DNA of 64,000 nt from Rhineura floridana (GCF_030035675.1 NC_084482.1:79149120-79213119); one strand, 5' to 3'. Numbered from the stretch's first letter, positions 30,114 through 41,774 are shown. The notes: generated by a model from the sequence alone, not told the origin. Made by a program: numbers and translations.

Positions 30114-32075
30114 TCAGGTGATATGAAATTCTTCTTTTTTTTTTACAATAATTTTTATTCAAATTTTCATAAAACATACAAAACAAAATCATAAAACATT
30201 CAAAGACAAAAAACAAAACAAAACAAAAATGATTAAACAAAAAAATAAAATGTTGACTTCCCATTTGTCACAGATCAAATCAGTTGTAGGTCTACAATAT
30301 ATAGCAATCCTGTCTCTTAAATTATATTATAAAATCACTTTCCTCCAGTAGTTATCTTAATTAATCATCAAATCTCATAAACATTACTTTATTCTTTCCA
30401 CAAAAAGTCAAAGAGAGGTTTCAATTCTTTAAGAAATATATCTATCAATTTTTCTCCAAATAAACATGTCGATTAATCCATCTCGTTAATAATAATAATA
30501 ATCTTATTGTCATAACCATAGTCCAAATAAACATATCGATTAATCCATCTCATCAAAATCTGTTAGGTCCAATAATTTCAATAGCCATTATTCCATTATC
30601 CATATTAATTCCATCTTCCATCTTCAATAGTCCTGTTAAGTCCAGTAATTTCAGTGTCCAATCTTCCATTATCAGTATTCCATAATAATCTTGCTGTCAT
30701 AGCCATAGTCATATAATAAAAGTCTGATGGGAATTTCCTCTATCCCAAATATTTTCTTGCCATCAATTCTGAATAAGTTGCTGAAATATTGTTGTAAAGT
30801 CATATCTCTGTTCTTCTTTTTTTACAAAATGCACTGGCTCATCTCTTGAGAGTTTTTCCATTGTCACATGGCTGCAGTTAATTCCATAGATTTTCTCTAT
30901 ATCAAGCTCCATCACGTCATTCCAGTCCAGGAGATTATCCAAGCCATTGATAACTTTATCTCTAATATCTTCATTAATTTCTTCAGAGATGACGTTAAAT
31001 TCCAAACAGTAGATTTTATTTCTAATATCCATAAACTCCAGATCTTTTTCCAATTCCACATTTGTTCCAATCTCCAGGGCTTGTATCTTCCCTTTATTTT
31101 TTCTTTTCTCATCTCTGATCTCATTCTCCTCTCTCACAGGATCCCCTATTTCTTTAAGCTCCTGCGTCATTTTGCTCAGTTCAATTTTCAGCTCCTTACT
31201 GCCCTGTCGCAGGGTTTGTTTCGTTATCTCAATCTCATCCATTATTTTCTGAAACATAATTACTTCCAGATTCTCAGCCACTTTCTTGATTGCCATTTTT
31301 AAAACCACGAAAACAAAACAAAACAAAAATAAAGAAGAACCACTTCTTATTTCAGCAACAATTGGGTTAATATTCCAGGCTTGATGACATCACAGTATAA
31401 ACAGAGCAGCCTGCCTTATCTCTCTATGTTCAAGAATACAAAACAAATTTAGTTCCCAGCATCAAAACAGTTAGTGGCGTCGTGAAGAAGCAGATTCATC
31501 AAAATAAAATAGACCAAAAAGAGAATAGTCCCAGACAATATAATGTTCCTCGGAATAGAAATCCCTCTTCTGTTTATATCTTTAGAATGCACTTCCAGGA
31601 CAGCTTTTTGCAATAGAAACAGAGATAAGCTGTTAATTTCGTGAATAACAGAGAAGAGTTATAGTTCACCCAGAAGTTCTTTAAAGCTGATTCATTTGAC
31701 AAATCTCTTTTTGCTGCAACAATTTAAACCAAGTAAAAAAAATAATAGAAAGAAGGGTGCTTGCCTGTTAGTCCGTTTTCTCTTTGAAGAAAAGATAAAC
31801 GTATCGCATTAATCAGATAGAGCTTGTTCGGAAGTCCGTCCGGCATTGCTGGCTGGACCTTTTCTCATAAATTAATGAAATCCAGTCCTCCCAACAAAAA
31901 CAGGCTTTTGAGGTTGATCTCTATGTTTCTCCCTGCCCGGGAGAAATTTCATCAGTCAAAAAAAAATGTTCTGACTGATTTATATCTGAATAAGCTTCTT
32001 TTGAGGCGGGAGCCCGTCTCAAAAGCAGGCACAAGCGAAGTCACCCTTCCCGGAAGTCAGGTGATATGAAATTCT
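30114..32075 (-). mobile_element. HAL1-like L1 derivative, copy 2
   Basis: The element proper is about 30133-32056 on the minus strand, with a perfect 19 bp TSD at 30114-30132 and 32057-32075 (starts TCAGGTGATATG). The minus-strand order is: 5' terminus 'acttccgggaaggg', 5' UTR homologous to copy 1, ORF1-like frame (31296-30763), the same post-RRM tail, residual ORF2 C-terminal codons (LIDIFLKELKPLFDFLWKE, near 30440-30380), a 3' UTR with CAAAA-type repeats and an A-tail. ORF2 is otherwise absent, exactly as in copy 1. A local ~67 bp-offset duplication occurs in its 3' part (30455-30550). Confidence 0.88.
30763..31296 (-). pseudogene. L1 ORF1p-like frame, copy 2
   Basis: The frame begins MAIKKVAENLEV, aligned with MTIKKVAETLDV of copy 1. 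The coiled-coil part (MFQKIMDEIEITKQTLRQGS) and first half of the RRM-like part (LEFNVISEEINEDIRDKVIN, LLDWNDVMELDIEKIYGINC) are present. After residues VHFVKK the frame shifts relative to copy 1 and ends in EQRYDFTTIFQQLIQN, losing the last ~35 residues of the RRM region. DNA downstream is still collinear with copy 1. An upstream in-frame ATG at 31326 adds ten residues but has no counterpart in copy 1. Confidence 0.75.
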
Positions 32076-32150
32076 ATCCGTGGTGTTCTATCTGTGATGG
32101 CCCATTTACTAGGGTTGCCATATTCCAGTTCCACAAATCCGGGCAGGTTA

Positions 32151-32210
32151 ATTTGCATATTATGCAAATATTTGCATATTATTTGCATATTATGCAAATA
32201 TTTGCATATT
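32151..32210. repeat. Perfect 30 bp tandem duplication of octamer motifs
   Basis: Two identical 30 bp units (32151-32180, 32181-32210). Each contains ATTTGCAT followed by the 16 bp palindrome ATGCAAATATTTGCAT. In total there are six octamer (ATTTGCAT/ATGCAAAT) motifs in 60 bp, just inside the left end of the hAT-like element. Confidence 0.95.
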
Positions 32211-32339
32211 AATATTTGGATTGTCCAGTTGTTTTGTTTTTGTGCCTAGGAATTACCACCAAAAACTGGGGAAAGATGTGAGAAATCTTTTTTTTTAAAG
32301 CAACATTTTCAGCCCTAAATGCCTAGACTCTAGTTTCCA

Positions 32340-32500
32340 ACACTATGGAGTATTTATTGATTGATTAAGAGAATTTATATCCTGCCCTTTTGCTGTTAAA
32401 AACAGAGCTCAGCACAGCTTACAAATATAATAAAAACAATAAAAATACACAATCAGTATAAAAACATAATAAAAACACAAAATAGCAACAAACATAAAGT
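32340..32500 (-). mobile_element. L2-type 3' tail with (GATT)n
   Basis: 'ttgattgattaagag' is followed by 'tatcctgcccttttgc' and 'agcacagcttacaaatat', the complement of an L2-type 3' end. It is inserted in the hAT-like element. Confidence 0.65.
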
Positions 32501-33364
32501 AAGTCAGGGCAGCAGTATGGTTACCTTTGCTGGTCATTGACCGAAATAAACTTATTTACATTTTTTACTATGGTTAACCATTACAGATACGATATATTTC
32601 AGAGATGTGGTGGGTGGAGAAAAACAAGCCAAACTGTTAGGAAAAGGAGTCTTTCACACCACATGCTCCGTTCTAAATACTGTTGCAGCAAGTTTTACAA
32701 GTTCCTCCAGTATTCCACTGGTGCAGGCGCTCAGACATTCAAAGTATCTGTATGTTTCTTAGGTTTTATAAAAGCAGAGCTTTGCTTAACTCAAAATTTC
32801 TCAACCACATCTACACAGGTTCCACCTCCATACTCAAAATGAAACTGGGCCTGGAAGTGTGCAACAACCCCACACATACCTTGCTAATTAGATTATCAAT
32901 GCCAGGATGTCTGTCTTATCGACTACTCTCCTGCTCTCTTCCCCCCCCCCCACCAGGCATCATGAAAGACCCAGTCCTGGGCTCAGAAAGAAAATAAATA
33001 TCTGGTCCTCTTCAAAGTATTGATAAGCCTCTTGTTTTAATTGAAATAATAATTATAAATTCTTGTTCTTATCACTAATGGGAGTTAATTATCTTGCATA
33101 TGCTGCTGTTGCTTCTATGGCTGTAACGGAGTGAGGTTAAAGATAAGTGAAATGCAAATAGGAAAAAAAAACACAGAAGGCAGTAACACTTTCCTAAATG
33201 TAATACCATACCAACCACAACAAGATTCCTATGAGTAAGGCAAAAAACTAAGCATCTCACAACCAGTCAGGATTCCTAACCAAAAACCAAAAATAGGATA
33301 AATGAAGAAATATGTATATAAGCATGACTATCAAATATATTTATTATTTACACAAACTGTAAAG

Positions 33365-33460
33365 ATATTTATAGTGCAATCCTAAGTTTATTTATTCAGA
33401 AGCAAGTCCCAGTGTATTCAGTGGGTCTTACTCAAACAGGGACAGAAATGCAACCTCAAG
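33365..33460. mobile_element. Palindromic MITE-like repeat
   Basis: 'agaagcaagtcccagtg' faces 'cagtgggtcttactcaa', flanked by 'tgcaatcctaa' and 'aaatgcaacct'. Same type as 33880 and 19650. Confidence 0.6.
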
Positions 33461-33539
33461 TGATAAGCAACTTCATTCACACAACCAAAATTCTGAATCA
33501 TGCCACTTTACGCTGTTTTGGAACTGTTTATACTTGTTT

Positions 33540-33680
33540 TATGGTTATTGGATTTTAAATGGCTTTATTTCTTGTTGTGAGCTGCCTTGGTTTCCAACCC
33601 TACCTCACAGGGGTGTTGGAAAGACTCCATACACGCACACGCACACACTGCAGATGTATAAATACATACAGCCCATATAA
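33540..33680 (+). mobile_element. SINE/L2 3' tail
   Basis: 'gtgagctgccttggtttcca' and 'ctacctcacaggggtgttgg', then a CA-rich tract (33632-33648), then 'gatgtataaatacataca'. This is a SINE-like 3' tail; the head is missing. Confidence 0.5.
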
Positions 33681-33879
33681 TAGTTTATTGTCAAACCAGT
33701 TGGTCATTGCAGAAAAATCAATATTAGTTTAAAAAAAAACAGTATTACTTTCCTACAGAATAAAAACTGTAATACCTAAGTAAGCCCTGCCTACTTGCTT
33801 TAAAATAGGACTGGAGACAGAAAGAGTTAGAACACAAACATAATTCTTTTTTACATTCACTCCAAAGTCCCATTGATTT

Positions 33880-33970
33880 TTCAGCACATTCATAACCATG
33901 TCTACTCAAAGTAAGTCCTATTGAATTAAATGGGATTTACTTTGGGCATATGGGATTAGCATTGCTTTTA
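33880..33970. mobile_element. Palindromic MITE-like repeat
   Basis: 'ctactcaaagtaagtcctat' faces 'atgggatttactttggg'. It shares its central words with the other palindromic repeats of the window. Confidence 0.6.
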
Positions 33971-34430
33971 CAAAAAGCAAGTATTGGGAAGGTTTTCAAA
34001 ACACTGCCCAAGCTCTGACTCCTGCACACAAGAGGGAAAAAAACTGAAATGTATATACTTACCCAATTTATGAGATTTTCAGATAAACTGGGGTGGGGGG
34101 TGGGGTGAAACCACCATTTTGTTTTCTAGACACTGCCTCAGGTCAATGAAACTGAAACACAATCCCTGATTGGCTGCAATGCTGAACGGGTGGGGTTAAA
34201 GCTACAAAGTGCTATAGTACAGTACTGTTTAAAGAAAGATTTAACAGTCGAGGGGGGTGGCTGACGTTTTTATGTATATCTCGAGAACTGGACCACCTAG
34301 AAACTTAATTTTTTTAAAAATTAAAACTGGGAATCTGGGCCACGTAAGGGGCTAGCCGGGCGCCAGGTGGCATGCATAGAATCCGGGTAAAACCCGGCTA
34401 TCTGGGCAATATGGCAACCCTACCATTTAC

Positions 34431-36944
34431 ACAATGAAATGAAATAATGTGGAAGCACCTGAAAGCCAGTCCATAGCAACTCACTAAGAGGACAGTTCAC
34501 AAGTCACCATACCAGTTTCAGATTTTTTTCAATGTTGTGGCTAAACTGCAGTCTTCTCATGTGATGAAGTACTCATCTAATTCAAATTCAACTCTCACTA
34601 CAGAGGGAGGCCTTCCTAAATTACCACCATCTGGGCCTAATAGCTTTGGATTGGGGAAAGTAGGCAAGAACCAAGGGGCTTTTATTCCCTATCTCCCCAG
34701 GCTGTTCTCTCAGTGATGGCTTAGGGTGGTGGCAAGCATTTTCTACTTCCTATTTCTCTCTTAATGTGTACTGTCCCTATAGTTTATGACTTGTGCTTAG
34801 TTAACAACTAAGGGACTTACTCCACTAATATGGCAGTAAAGAACTGGTGAAAAACTCCTATGGCCAATGTGTGTTAAAAGTAACAAATTCTACTTAACTC
34901 GGTAACAACCAGCTAATCCTGAACTGCAGCCAGAGAGGGCGGTTGGGTGCGGTTGCACTGAGCTTTAGGTAAACTCTCCAAAGCCTTCCTCCCATTGACT
35001 GTACCACAAGTATGGCTGGCTATTAAGCATTCTGCCTCACTTCCTTCCCAGGATCCAAGTATAATGCTGTATATTGTCATATAATGCCCCATATAATGTG
35101 GTGGTGGGATGTGGGGGTGAAGTGTGGAATGAGAACAGTTGTGCTAGTAGCTGAAGCTTATATGCAGTCAGCACAAGACACACTTTTCAGCAAGGAAGGG
35201 AGATTGCTTTTCAGTGTATGTGTTTGTGTGTGTACGTGTATATGTGATATATATCACAGTCTCTCTCTGTAAAGTTGTACATTGGAGACAGCCACTGCTA
35301 TCATGTAGTCCTCAAAGAGGTCACTGACCATCAGTGCGGCCCACAGAACAGAAGAGGTTAGTCACCCTTGCTTTACACATTCTTCTGTTTTAACAAACAA
35401 CTAAAGGAGTTTCTTAAAGGTCACACCCTTTGGTCCTTTACAACGTGCTGCAGCATAGGATTTATGTATATTGGTAAAATAAAGAAATCTCCTTCATGGC
35501 TTAAAGTAGTCAACTAGTTGAGATGTCTGTATCTCCCAGGATCTCATGATATAGAATTCTCTATTTGTAATGAGGCAAATTTTTTTCTCTGAAGCAGCTT
35601 CAAGTCTTCAATCAAAATTGTCTGAGGACCAGGAAAGCCAATCACACAAGCAGATCCTCTGAATAATTTGGAAATTTTATTGCACTTTATTCTTATTTAA
35701 GCCCACTTAATTTGAACACTTGCTTGTGATTGACACTCTCTGATGGATGTATATGAAAAGAAATGAAGAAAGATAGCAGAGAAATCAAAGAGAAATTGCA
35801 AGAATTATGGAGGGAGAGGCAAGGGAGGGGGTCACATTGACCTAGAGTTAAAGCATGCATTGAGCTTTGCTTCATTGTAAGAGCCATTTATTGTAGCGGA
35901 GCATATCTTCCAGTGTCAGTAGAACAATCTGGTGTGCTGGTTGAGAAAAAGCTTTAAATAGCTGACTTTGCTACACAAACCTACTACTAATAAAAATGCC
36001 CTTCAAGGACCCATCTCTTTGAAAATTGGACTCAGGAACAGCTTGGTGAGGGACAAAAGGAGCAGCATACAGAAAATGACAACATCTTAATGAAAAGCTT
36101 CCCACTACTGCCATGCACCAGGACACCGCCTGCCTGCTGTTGTGACATGACCCAGTCATCATTCAGTAGCAGGTGGCAAAGCCTGCAATGCGAGAGAGTA
36201 TCTCACTTAAATTCTCATCTCTGAGGAGACTTTGATAGGACTTTGGACTCCCGTTCACTTGCTAGAGGAATAAAATGCATGGGAATGGAAACCAGATAAC
36301 AGGACTCCATGATGCCCCATCACAGTTAGGTAAAGAGCACAATGAAGCGTTCCCAGGAGTAATCATGCTTGAGTCAGCAGAGGACCAATTTCATGGTCAT
36401 TTGCTTATATGAAGATTAGAATCTATTAAATCATTCTGGAAGAAGCAGAAGGAACAAATGTTAACAAGAGAAGGCAGGACAAGAAAGTGCCAAACCATTC
36501 CTGAGGAAATGAAGGAAAGGGGAAAAGCAATTAGGAGCAAGGAGCAACAAGCAATGATCTAAAAAAAACAGATGTGGAAAAGCTGGATATATGATGCATA
36601 ATCCCATCAGTCTGGGATGCCTAGGGACCTATTGCTTATTGAGGATGTGTGGTCTCTGCTCTTTGCATGTACAGGAACCAATCAGCAGTTGAGTCTAGCC
36701 CAGCTGATCTTGACTCAGCAATTTCTAACTGACGACTCAGAGTTCCTACCACTGGTAAAGTTGAAGTGTGTTCAGAAATTGTCTCTGGGCTTGGCCTCCA
36801 TATCAAGAAGCTCGGAATAACGGTACTGTCTGGTAATCTTGCTAGGTAGCATCCAAACCTAGCAGCACCTACTAGGCAGTTGTGCTGTCTCATATACCTC
36901 ACAGGAAGAAAGGTGTGTTGGGTGGAATTAAGGATTTTAAGATG
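34431..36944. other. No gene seen
   Basis: The longest frames are 60-88 residues without a domain. A short TG/TA-rich stretch lies at 35215-35265. No repeat family was recognised over most of this 2.5 kb, so it is one of the few apparently unique stretches. Confidence 0.45.
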
Positions 36945-37055
36945 ACATTTATTGAATGATCTATTTGTAATGTACTTGCTACTGAGCTTTTATAAGCTGC
37001 TTTGAGACCCAGATGTGGTGAAGCAGGGTATAATTTTTTAAAAATAAATAAATAG
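36945..37055 (+). mobile_element. L2-type 3' tail
   Basis: 'ataagctgctttgagaccc' and 'gtgaagcagggtataat' are followed by an AAAT/AAATA terminal repeat. This is a standard L2/SINE terminus, immediately left of the right composite repeat. Confidence 0.65.
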
Positions 37056-37619
37056 CCCCCAAGTATGGTTTTTAACATATATTAAATTATACAGACACGA
37101 GAGTGGCTGTATACTATACTCAGCATGGATTTTTCGCATTCCGCAATGTTGAATTGAAAATACATCCCAAGCCATTCTGATCCTTCCCATAAGCTGATTT
37201 CAAAACCAAACCTTACAAAACTTATAGTCCTGAACTCGGAAACTCCTGCTTAACAACCCTTTAAATTTTCATGGTGATACACAAAACAGTCAGAGAGAAT
37301 CAAGAGTCCAAATTGTAAAAAAAGAAAGGAAAAAAACAGACCCTTTTGGACATTTCTGTCAGAGTTCTCCTAATCTGTTGAAATTAATTAAAAATCAGCC
37401 ATGTTCACAGAGTACCTATAATCCTATTGCTGGCCTTGCCCCATACTCTGACCTTCTGACATTCATCTTCTGCAATTTAAAAGTCTAAAAAATCACTGGC
37501 TGATTTTTAATTAATTTAAGAAATTTTGCATTGAAAATAATGTTGGGCATGGTCAGTAAAAAACAACTGTGAGTGTTCTAAAAGCCAGACGCTCAGCTGC
37601 TGGGCTTGCCTAATCAGTG

Positions 37620-37900
37620 GGCTACACTCACACCAGACCTTAATTTCATTTCAGACGGTCATGGCTTCCCCCAAAGATCCTGGGAAGTGTAGTTTGTGAA
37701 GGGTGCTGAGAGGAGACTCATGTTCCCCTGACAGAGCTCCAGTGGCCAGAGTGGTTTAACAGTCAGCCTCTGTGACTGAAGCTCTGTCAGGGAAAGAAGG
37801 CATCTCCTAGCAACTCTCAGCACCCTTCATTAACTACACTTCCCAGGATTCTTTGGGAGAAGCCATGACTGTCCAAAGTGACAAAAATGGTGAAGGACAG
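37620..37900. mobile_element. Palindromic MITE inside the right composite
   Basis: 'aagatcctgggaagtgtag' and 'cactgcagctccag'-like centre words are matched in reverse by 'aactacacttcccaggattc'. It corresponds to 9299-9586 of the left composite. Confidence 0.6.
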
Positions 37901-38104
37901 CTTTGGTTTAAATTTGTGGCGAGGGACAGCTTTGATTTAAATTTGGGTGGGAGGCTACATGTGCCTGTTGTAGAATAAAAAGATGGGGGAAACCCTGAAA
38001 AAAAATGATACTGTTCACACTGTTTTCCTTTTAGAAAGGAAAGGGGCTTCCTCTCTGCCCAGTGCACACCCACCCAATCTCCTCCCCTTCCCTGCCCTTC
38101 CTGC

Positions 38105-39090
38105 CCTCCTCCCCTCCCCTCCCCTCCCCTCCCCCAGGTCAGTTTCACATATCCTAAGCATGATTGCACAGGAGTAAATCCCACTGAACTCAAAAAACAT
38201 GCAAATGATCAAACCTGCCCTCCCATTCTCTTCCTCCCTCCTATCCCCTTCCTCTTCACCTTCCCTCCCTTCCTTCACCCCTTCATTTATCCCTCCCCAT
38301 CCCTTTCCAGTCCTCCTCTCCCCTCCTCCTCCTCCCTCCCCTTCTCTCCCCCACCCCCTCCCCCCATGGTCAGTTTTACCTATCCTAGGATCACGGCCTG
38401 GGAGACCAGGGTTCAAATCCCCAAACAGCCATGAAGCTCACTGGGTGACCTTGGGCAGTCACTGCCTCTCAGCCTCAGAGGAAGGCAATGATAACCCTCC
38501 TCTGAATACTGCTTACCATGAAAACCCTATTCATAGGGTTGCCATAAGTTGGAATCAACTTGAAGGCCGTACATTTCACTTTCAAGCATGATTGCATGGG
38601 AGTAAATCCCATTAAACTCAGTAAGCATGCAAATGATCAAACCTGCCCTCCCCTCCTCCTCCCTCCCATCATCTCCCTTTTGCCTCTTCCCTCCCCTTCC
38701 TTCACCTCTCCTCCCTCTCCTTCCAATCTCCTCCTTCCCCCTTCCACTCCTTCTGCTCCCCTCTCCCCCCTTCTTCCTTCCCTCTACTCTCTCTGCCTCC
38801 TCCTCTTCCTCCCCCATGGTCAGTTTTACCTATCCTAGCCATGATTGCACAGAAGTAAATCTCATTGAACTCAATAAGTATGCAAATGATCAGAACTGCC
38901 TTTCCCCTCCTTCCCATCTCCTCTCCCTTCCTCCTCCCTTCTTCCTCCCCTCCCCTCTTTCTTATTCCTCCTTCCTCCTCCTCTGCCCACTCCAAGCTTC
39001 CCTTCTCATGGTCAGTTTTTCCTATCCTAAGCTTAATTGCAGGGGAGTAAATCCCACTGAACTCAATAAGCATGCAAACGATCAATCCAT
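38105..39090 (-). repeat. Purine-rich (here pyrimidine-rich) tandem array, 4 units
   Basis: The unit core, seen here as 'catgcaaatgatcaaacctg', occurs near 38200, 38627, 38879 and 39071, each joined to 'tgattgca...gtaaatcc' blocks and a C/T-only arm. It is the complement of the array at 8131. The octamer is kept in three units as ATGCAAAT and changed to ATGCAAAC in the last. Long frames here (38015-38416, 38627-39136, 38702-39163) are low-complexity artefacts. Confidence 0.85.
38399..38582 (+). mobile_element. Sauria SINE in the right composite
   Basis: tRNA-like head with 'gggttcaaatcccc', middle 'cactgcctctcagcctcag', Bov-B-like end 'ttggaatcaacttgaaggc'. It splits a tandem unit between 'cctatcctagg' and 'caagcatgattgc', which is the same position as in the left composite. 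Confidence 0.8.
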
Positions 39091-39148
39091 TTTCAGCAAA
39101 CTTGCACACAATCCCATTTCTTACCACCCAGATTAAAAAGTAGAGAAA

Positions 39149-40474
39149 TTCACTAATAGGCAAAAATCTTGCAGTTTAAGGACATACCTATAGCCCACAG
39201 ATATTTCTACCCAACTTTGAACAGGGAAATTGGGCAGCTATAGTGAATGCACCAGGGGAGCAGGAGACCTGACCTCCTCTCTGAGATATTGGACTGCCCT
39301 ACAAATTGGTCAAAATGCGAACACAATTTGGGTTGGTCTTTCACAGTCCAATCCATTTCATGTGTAGCTTGGAAGAATTTGGTAACATGTGCCTCTGAGC
39401 ATATGGTGAGTGGTGGCAACACCTGCAATCACCCCAAATAACAGAAACAATTCATGTGATGTGCTGATCTTGTTTTAGCAGGGAGGAAGCAACAATATTA
39501 AAAGAGTTGACACAGTTCACTTTAAATATGTTTGATTTAGTTTGCAATTTTAGTGAAGTTTCCTATAGTAAATCATTCTCTTTTGCTTCTGTTTCTGTGA
39601 ACACGTGAAGTACAGCAACACTTTGCAGCACTAAAAAAAACTCCAAAAACAATTGTGGAATAATGGCACTGACTGTTTTGCAGAATAGTTTCCAGTGGAC
39701 ATGAGGAGTGTCTCAGTTTGCACAAGATAAAACAGTGGGAGTTGAAATATATTCTAGCAAAATTCTAGGTGTGCTCTATGTTTTTAATTGACAATGCCCA
39801 CCTTTTCTTAAGTAGAGTAGTTTAAGCATAGCAGGCTGAACACATGCATCTTGGGCAGGCCAAGTTTGTTTTTTCCAACAGCTGGAGTCATTGCTTAAGT
39901 AGCAACATATGGTAATCAGTCTGATTTTACATCAAACTGCAGTTTCAGATTCAACTGTTAATACACCCAAAACAGAAATAGAGCATAACCTCCAGTTTGA
40001 AAACAAAATGTTGTCTTCACTATAAAGAGGCTTTGAAATTAATAAAAATAAATTTGACACAGATTTCTATGATGTATAATGAGAGAAATATAAATTTCTA
40101 GATTAGATTCTCTGTAGAAATAGTAGTAACACAGAAAAGAAGCAAAGTAAGTATACCAACAAACACAAAAATGTAATTATCCATCTTTGGAGATTGCTGG
40201 TGTTGCCACTACTCACTATATGCTCAGAGGCACATGTTGCCAAATTCTTCCAAGCTACACAGCAAGTGGTTTGGACTGGGAAAGACCAATCCAAATTGTG
40301 TTTGCATTTTGACAAATTTGTAGGGTAGTACAATAGAGAGGAGGTCAGGTCTCCTGCTCCCTTGGTGCATTCACTATAGCTGCCCAATTTCTCTGCTTTT
40401 TAAAGTTTGATAGAAATATCTGTGGGCTATAGGTACGTTCTTAAACCGCAAGGGTTTTTTTGCCTATTAGTGAA
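39149..40474. mobile_element. Foldback element, second copy
   Basis: Inverted arms 39149-39426 and 40195-40474 start with 'ttcactaataggcaaaa'. The ~770 bp centre is homologous to the reverse complement of 7065-7814. No transposase frame. Confidence 0.75.
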
Positions 40475-41774
40475 CATTATTAAACTTAGGTTGCAACCCT
40501 ATACACGGTTACCTGGGTGATGGAAGCATAAAGACAAGCTCAAAGCTGCCTAACATCCCAGTAGTCCATTTTTTTACTGAGCAATTTTACACAATCATCC
40601 ATAGTAAAAAGCTTATTCTGGGAAGATGTTATGATGTGAAAATATCCTCCAATCAGCTGATTACTTTCCTGCTCTGATATGGTCCATACAGCAGGTGCTT
40701 AAGTGTTTCTCCTCCCGCCTATTGACGTGTGGCGTTTGGGGTTGTTTTTTCTTCTTAAGCACTCCATAAAGTAGAAATTTTATTTCAGCTGTGTTTGCAT
40801 CATTAGTTCACTGGCAATCATCTAATCCTAAATTATCCATGCAAGCAGCTTCTTTTATTGAGTCCTCTTGCAGGAAGAGAGCAGCAATCAAATCAGTCAA
40901 CCCAAATTATCCTTGACGTTAACAAAGGGCTCCAGAATCACTCCAAAAAATAAGTTTCTTCTCCCAGTACTTATTATGTTGGAGCTCCAAAAGCAAGGTT
41001 TTTTTTAAAAAAAATGTTTATTAAGAGCATGTAATTTTCATTGCCACTGTTTGTTGCATTCGGCTAAATATACATTAGACAAGCTGCAGTCAGTGGGACA
41101 ACAACAGCAGAAAAATCACATGTGGCAATTAAGACAAATATCTGTACCCTGGGTCTAGTATATAGTGCTTAGATCTGAAAAAGAATGAAGCCAGTGTGTG
41201 TTTGTGGCACCCACCTGCATGGATTGAGAAGAACTAGTTCTTGTTTTGTTTTACCTCTTCATTGCCTTTGGCCAGTTGTCTCACACAATGTTTTGCCATA
41301 TTTAATAAATGAAACTTTTGTGGGGTGTGTATGTTATGGCTATTTCTGTTTTACAGTCCAGGGCAGGGGCAGGAATGATCAAGACAGGTTTGTTCCATGC
41401 TATTTCTTAGCAGGTTTGCTAAGATCTGAACAGAGGTATCTATAGTTAAGGGGGAAATCTTCTTACCTTGGTTAAGGAGTATAAATATTAAGGCCAAATT
41501 AGCAGCTCTTCTTGTATTTGCCTGATGTAACAGAATATGCTTCACCATTTGGGTGACATAAGAGAGAATAAATCATTAGTTAAATTAGAGAAAATGATAC
41601 AGTATATATATTTAAAAACCTTGTTCATGACCTGACTATCAGGAATGGCAGTTTATCACTAAATAATGTATTGGGATTGCATAATTTATTCTCCTGCTTC
41701 GTGAAGAATGTTGATGTGGGAAAGAGTAGAGATGTGCCCCATAGTCCAAAAGTAATATAAACAAAGGGAACAAA
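40475..41774. other. No gene seen
   Basis: Unassigned AT-rich sequence. A half palindromic repeat ('gttgcaaccctatacacgg') occurs at 40490-40510. Frames up to 86 residues have no motif. Confidence 0.4.

Larger units (their letters stand above)
32102..34430. mobile_element. 2.3 kb hAT-like element with perfect 8 bp TSD
   Basis: The element proper is 32110-34422. Termini are 'tagggttgccatatt' and 'aatatggcaaccct', perfect inverted repeats. The direct repeat CCATTTAC flanks it at 32102-32109 and 34423-34430. Sub-terminal matching blocks such as 'aatccgggcagg' and 'atccgggtaaaacccgg' extend the symmetry. No transposase frame is visible; the interior holds later insertions (an L2 tail at 32340, palindromic repeats at 33365 and 33880, a SINE/L2 tail at 33540). 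Confidence 0.85.
37086..40474 (-). mobile_element. 3.4 kb composite repeat, right (inverted) copy
   Basis: Inverted counterpart of 6773-10118 with the same order when read on the minus strand: foldback element (40474-39149), linker, purine-rich tandem array, Sauria SINE, purine-rich arm, palindromic MITE, unique ~530 bp end segment ('ccactctcgtgtctgtataat' in place of 'ccactcacgtggcagtataa'). It has one more tandem unit between the SINE and the MITE than the left copy. The copies differ by many substitutions and indels, so neither is recent. No coding frame beyond low-complexity artefacts. Confidence 0.7.
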
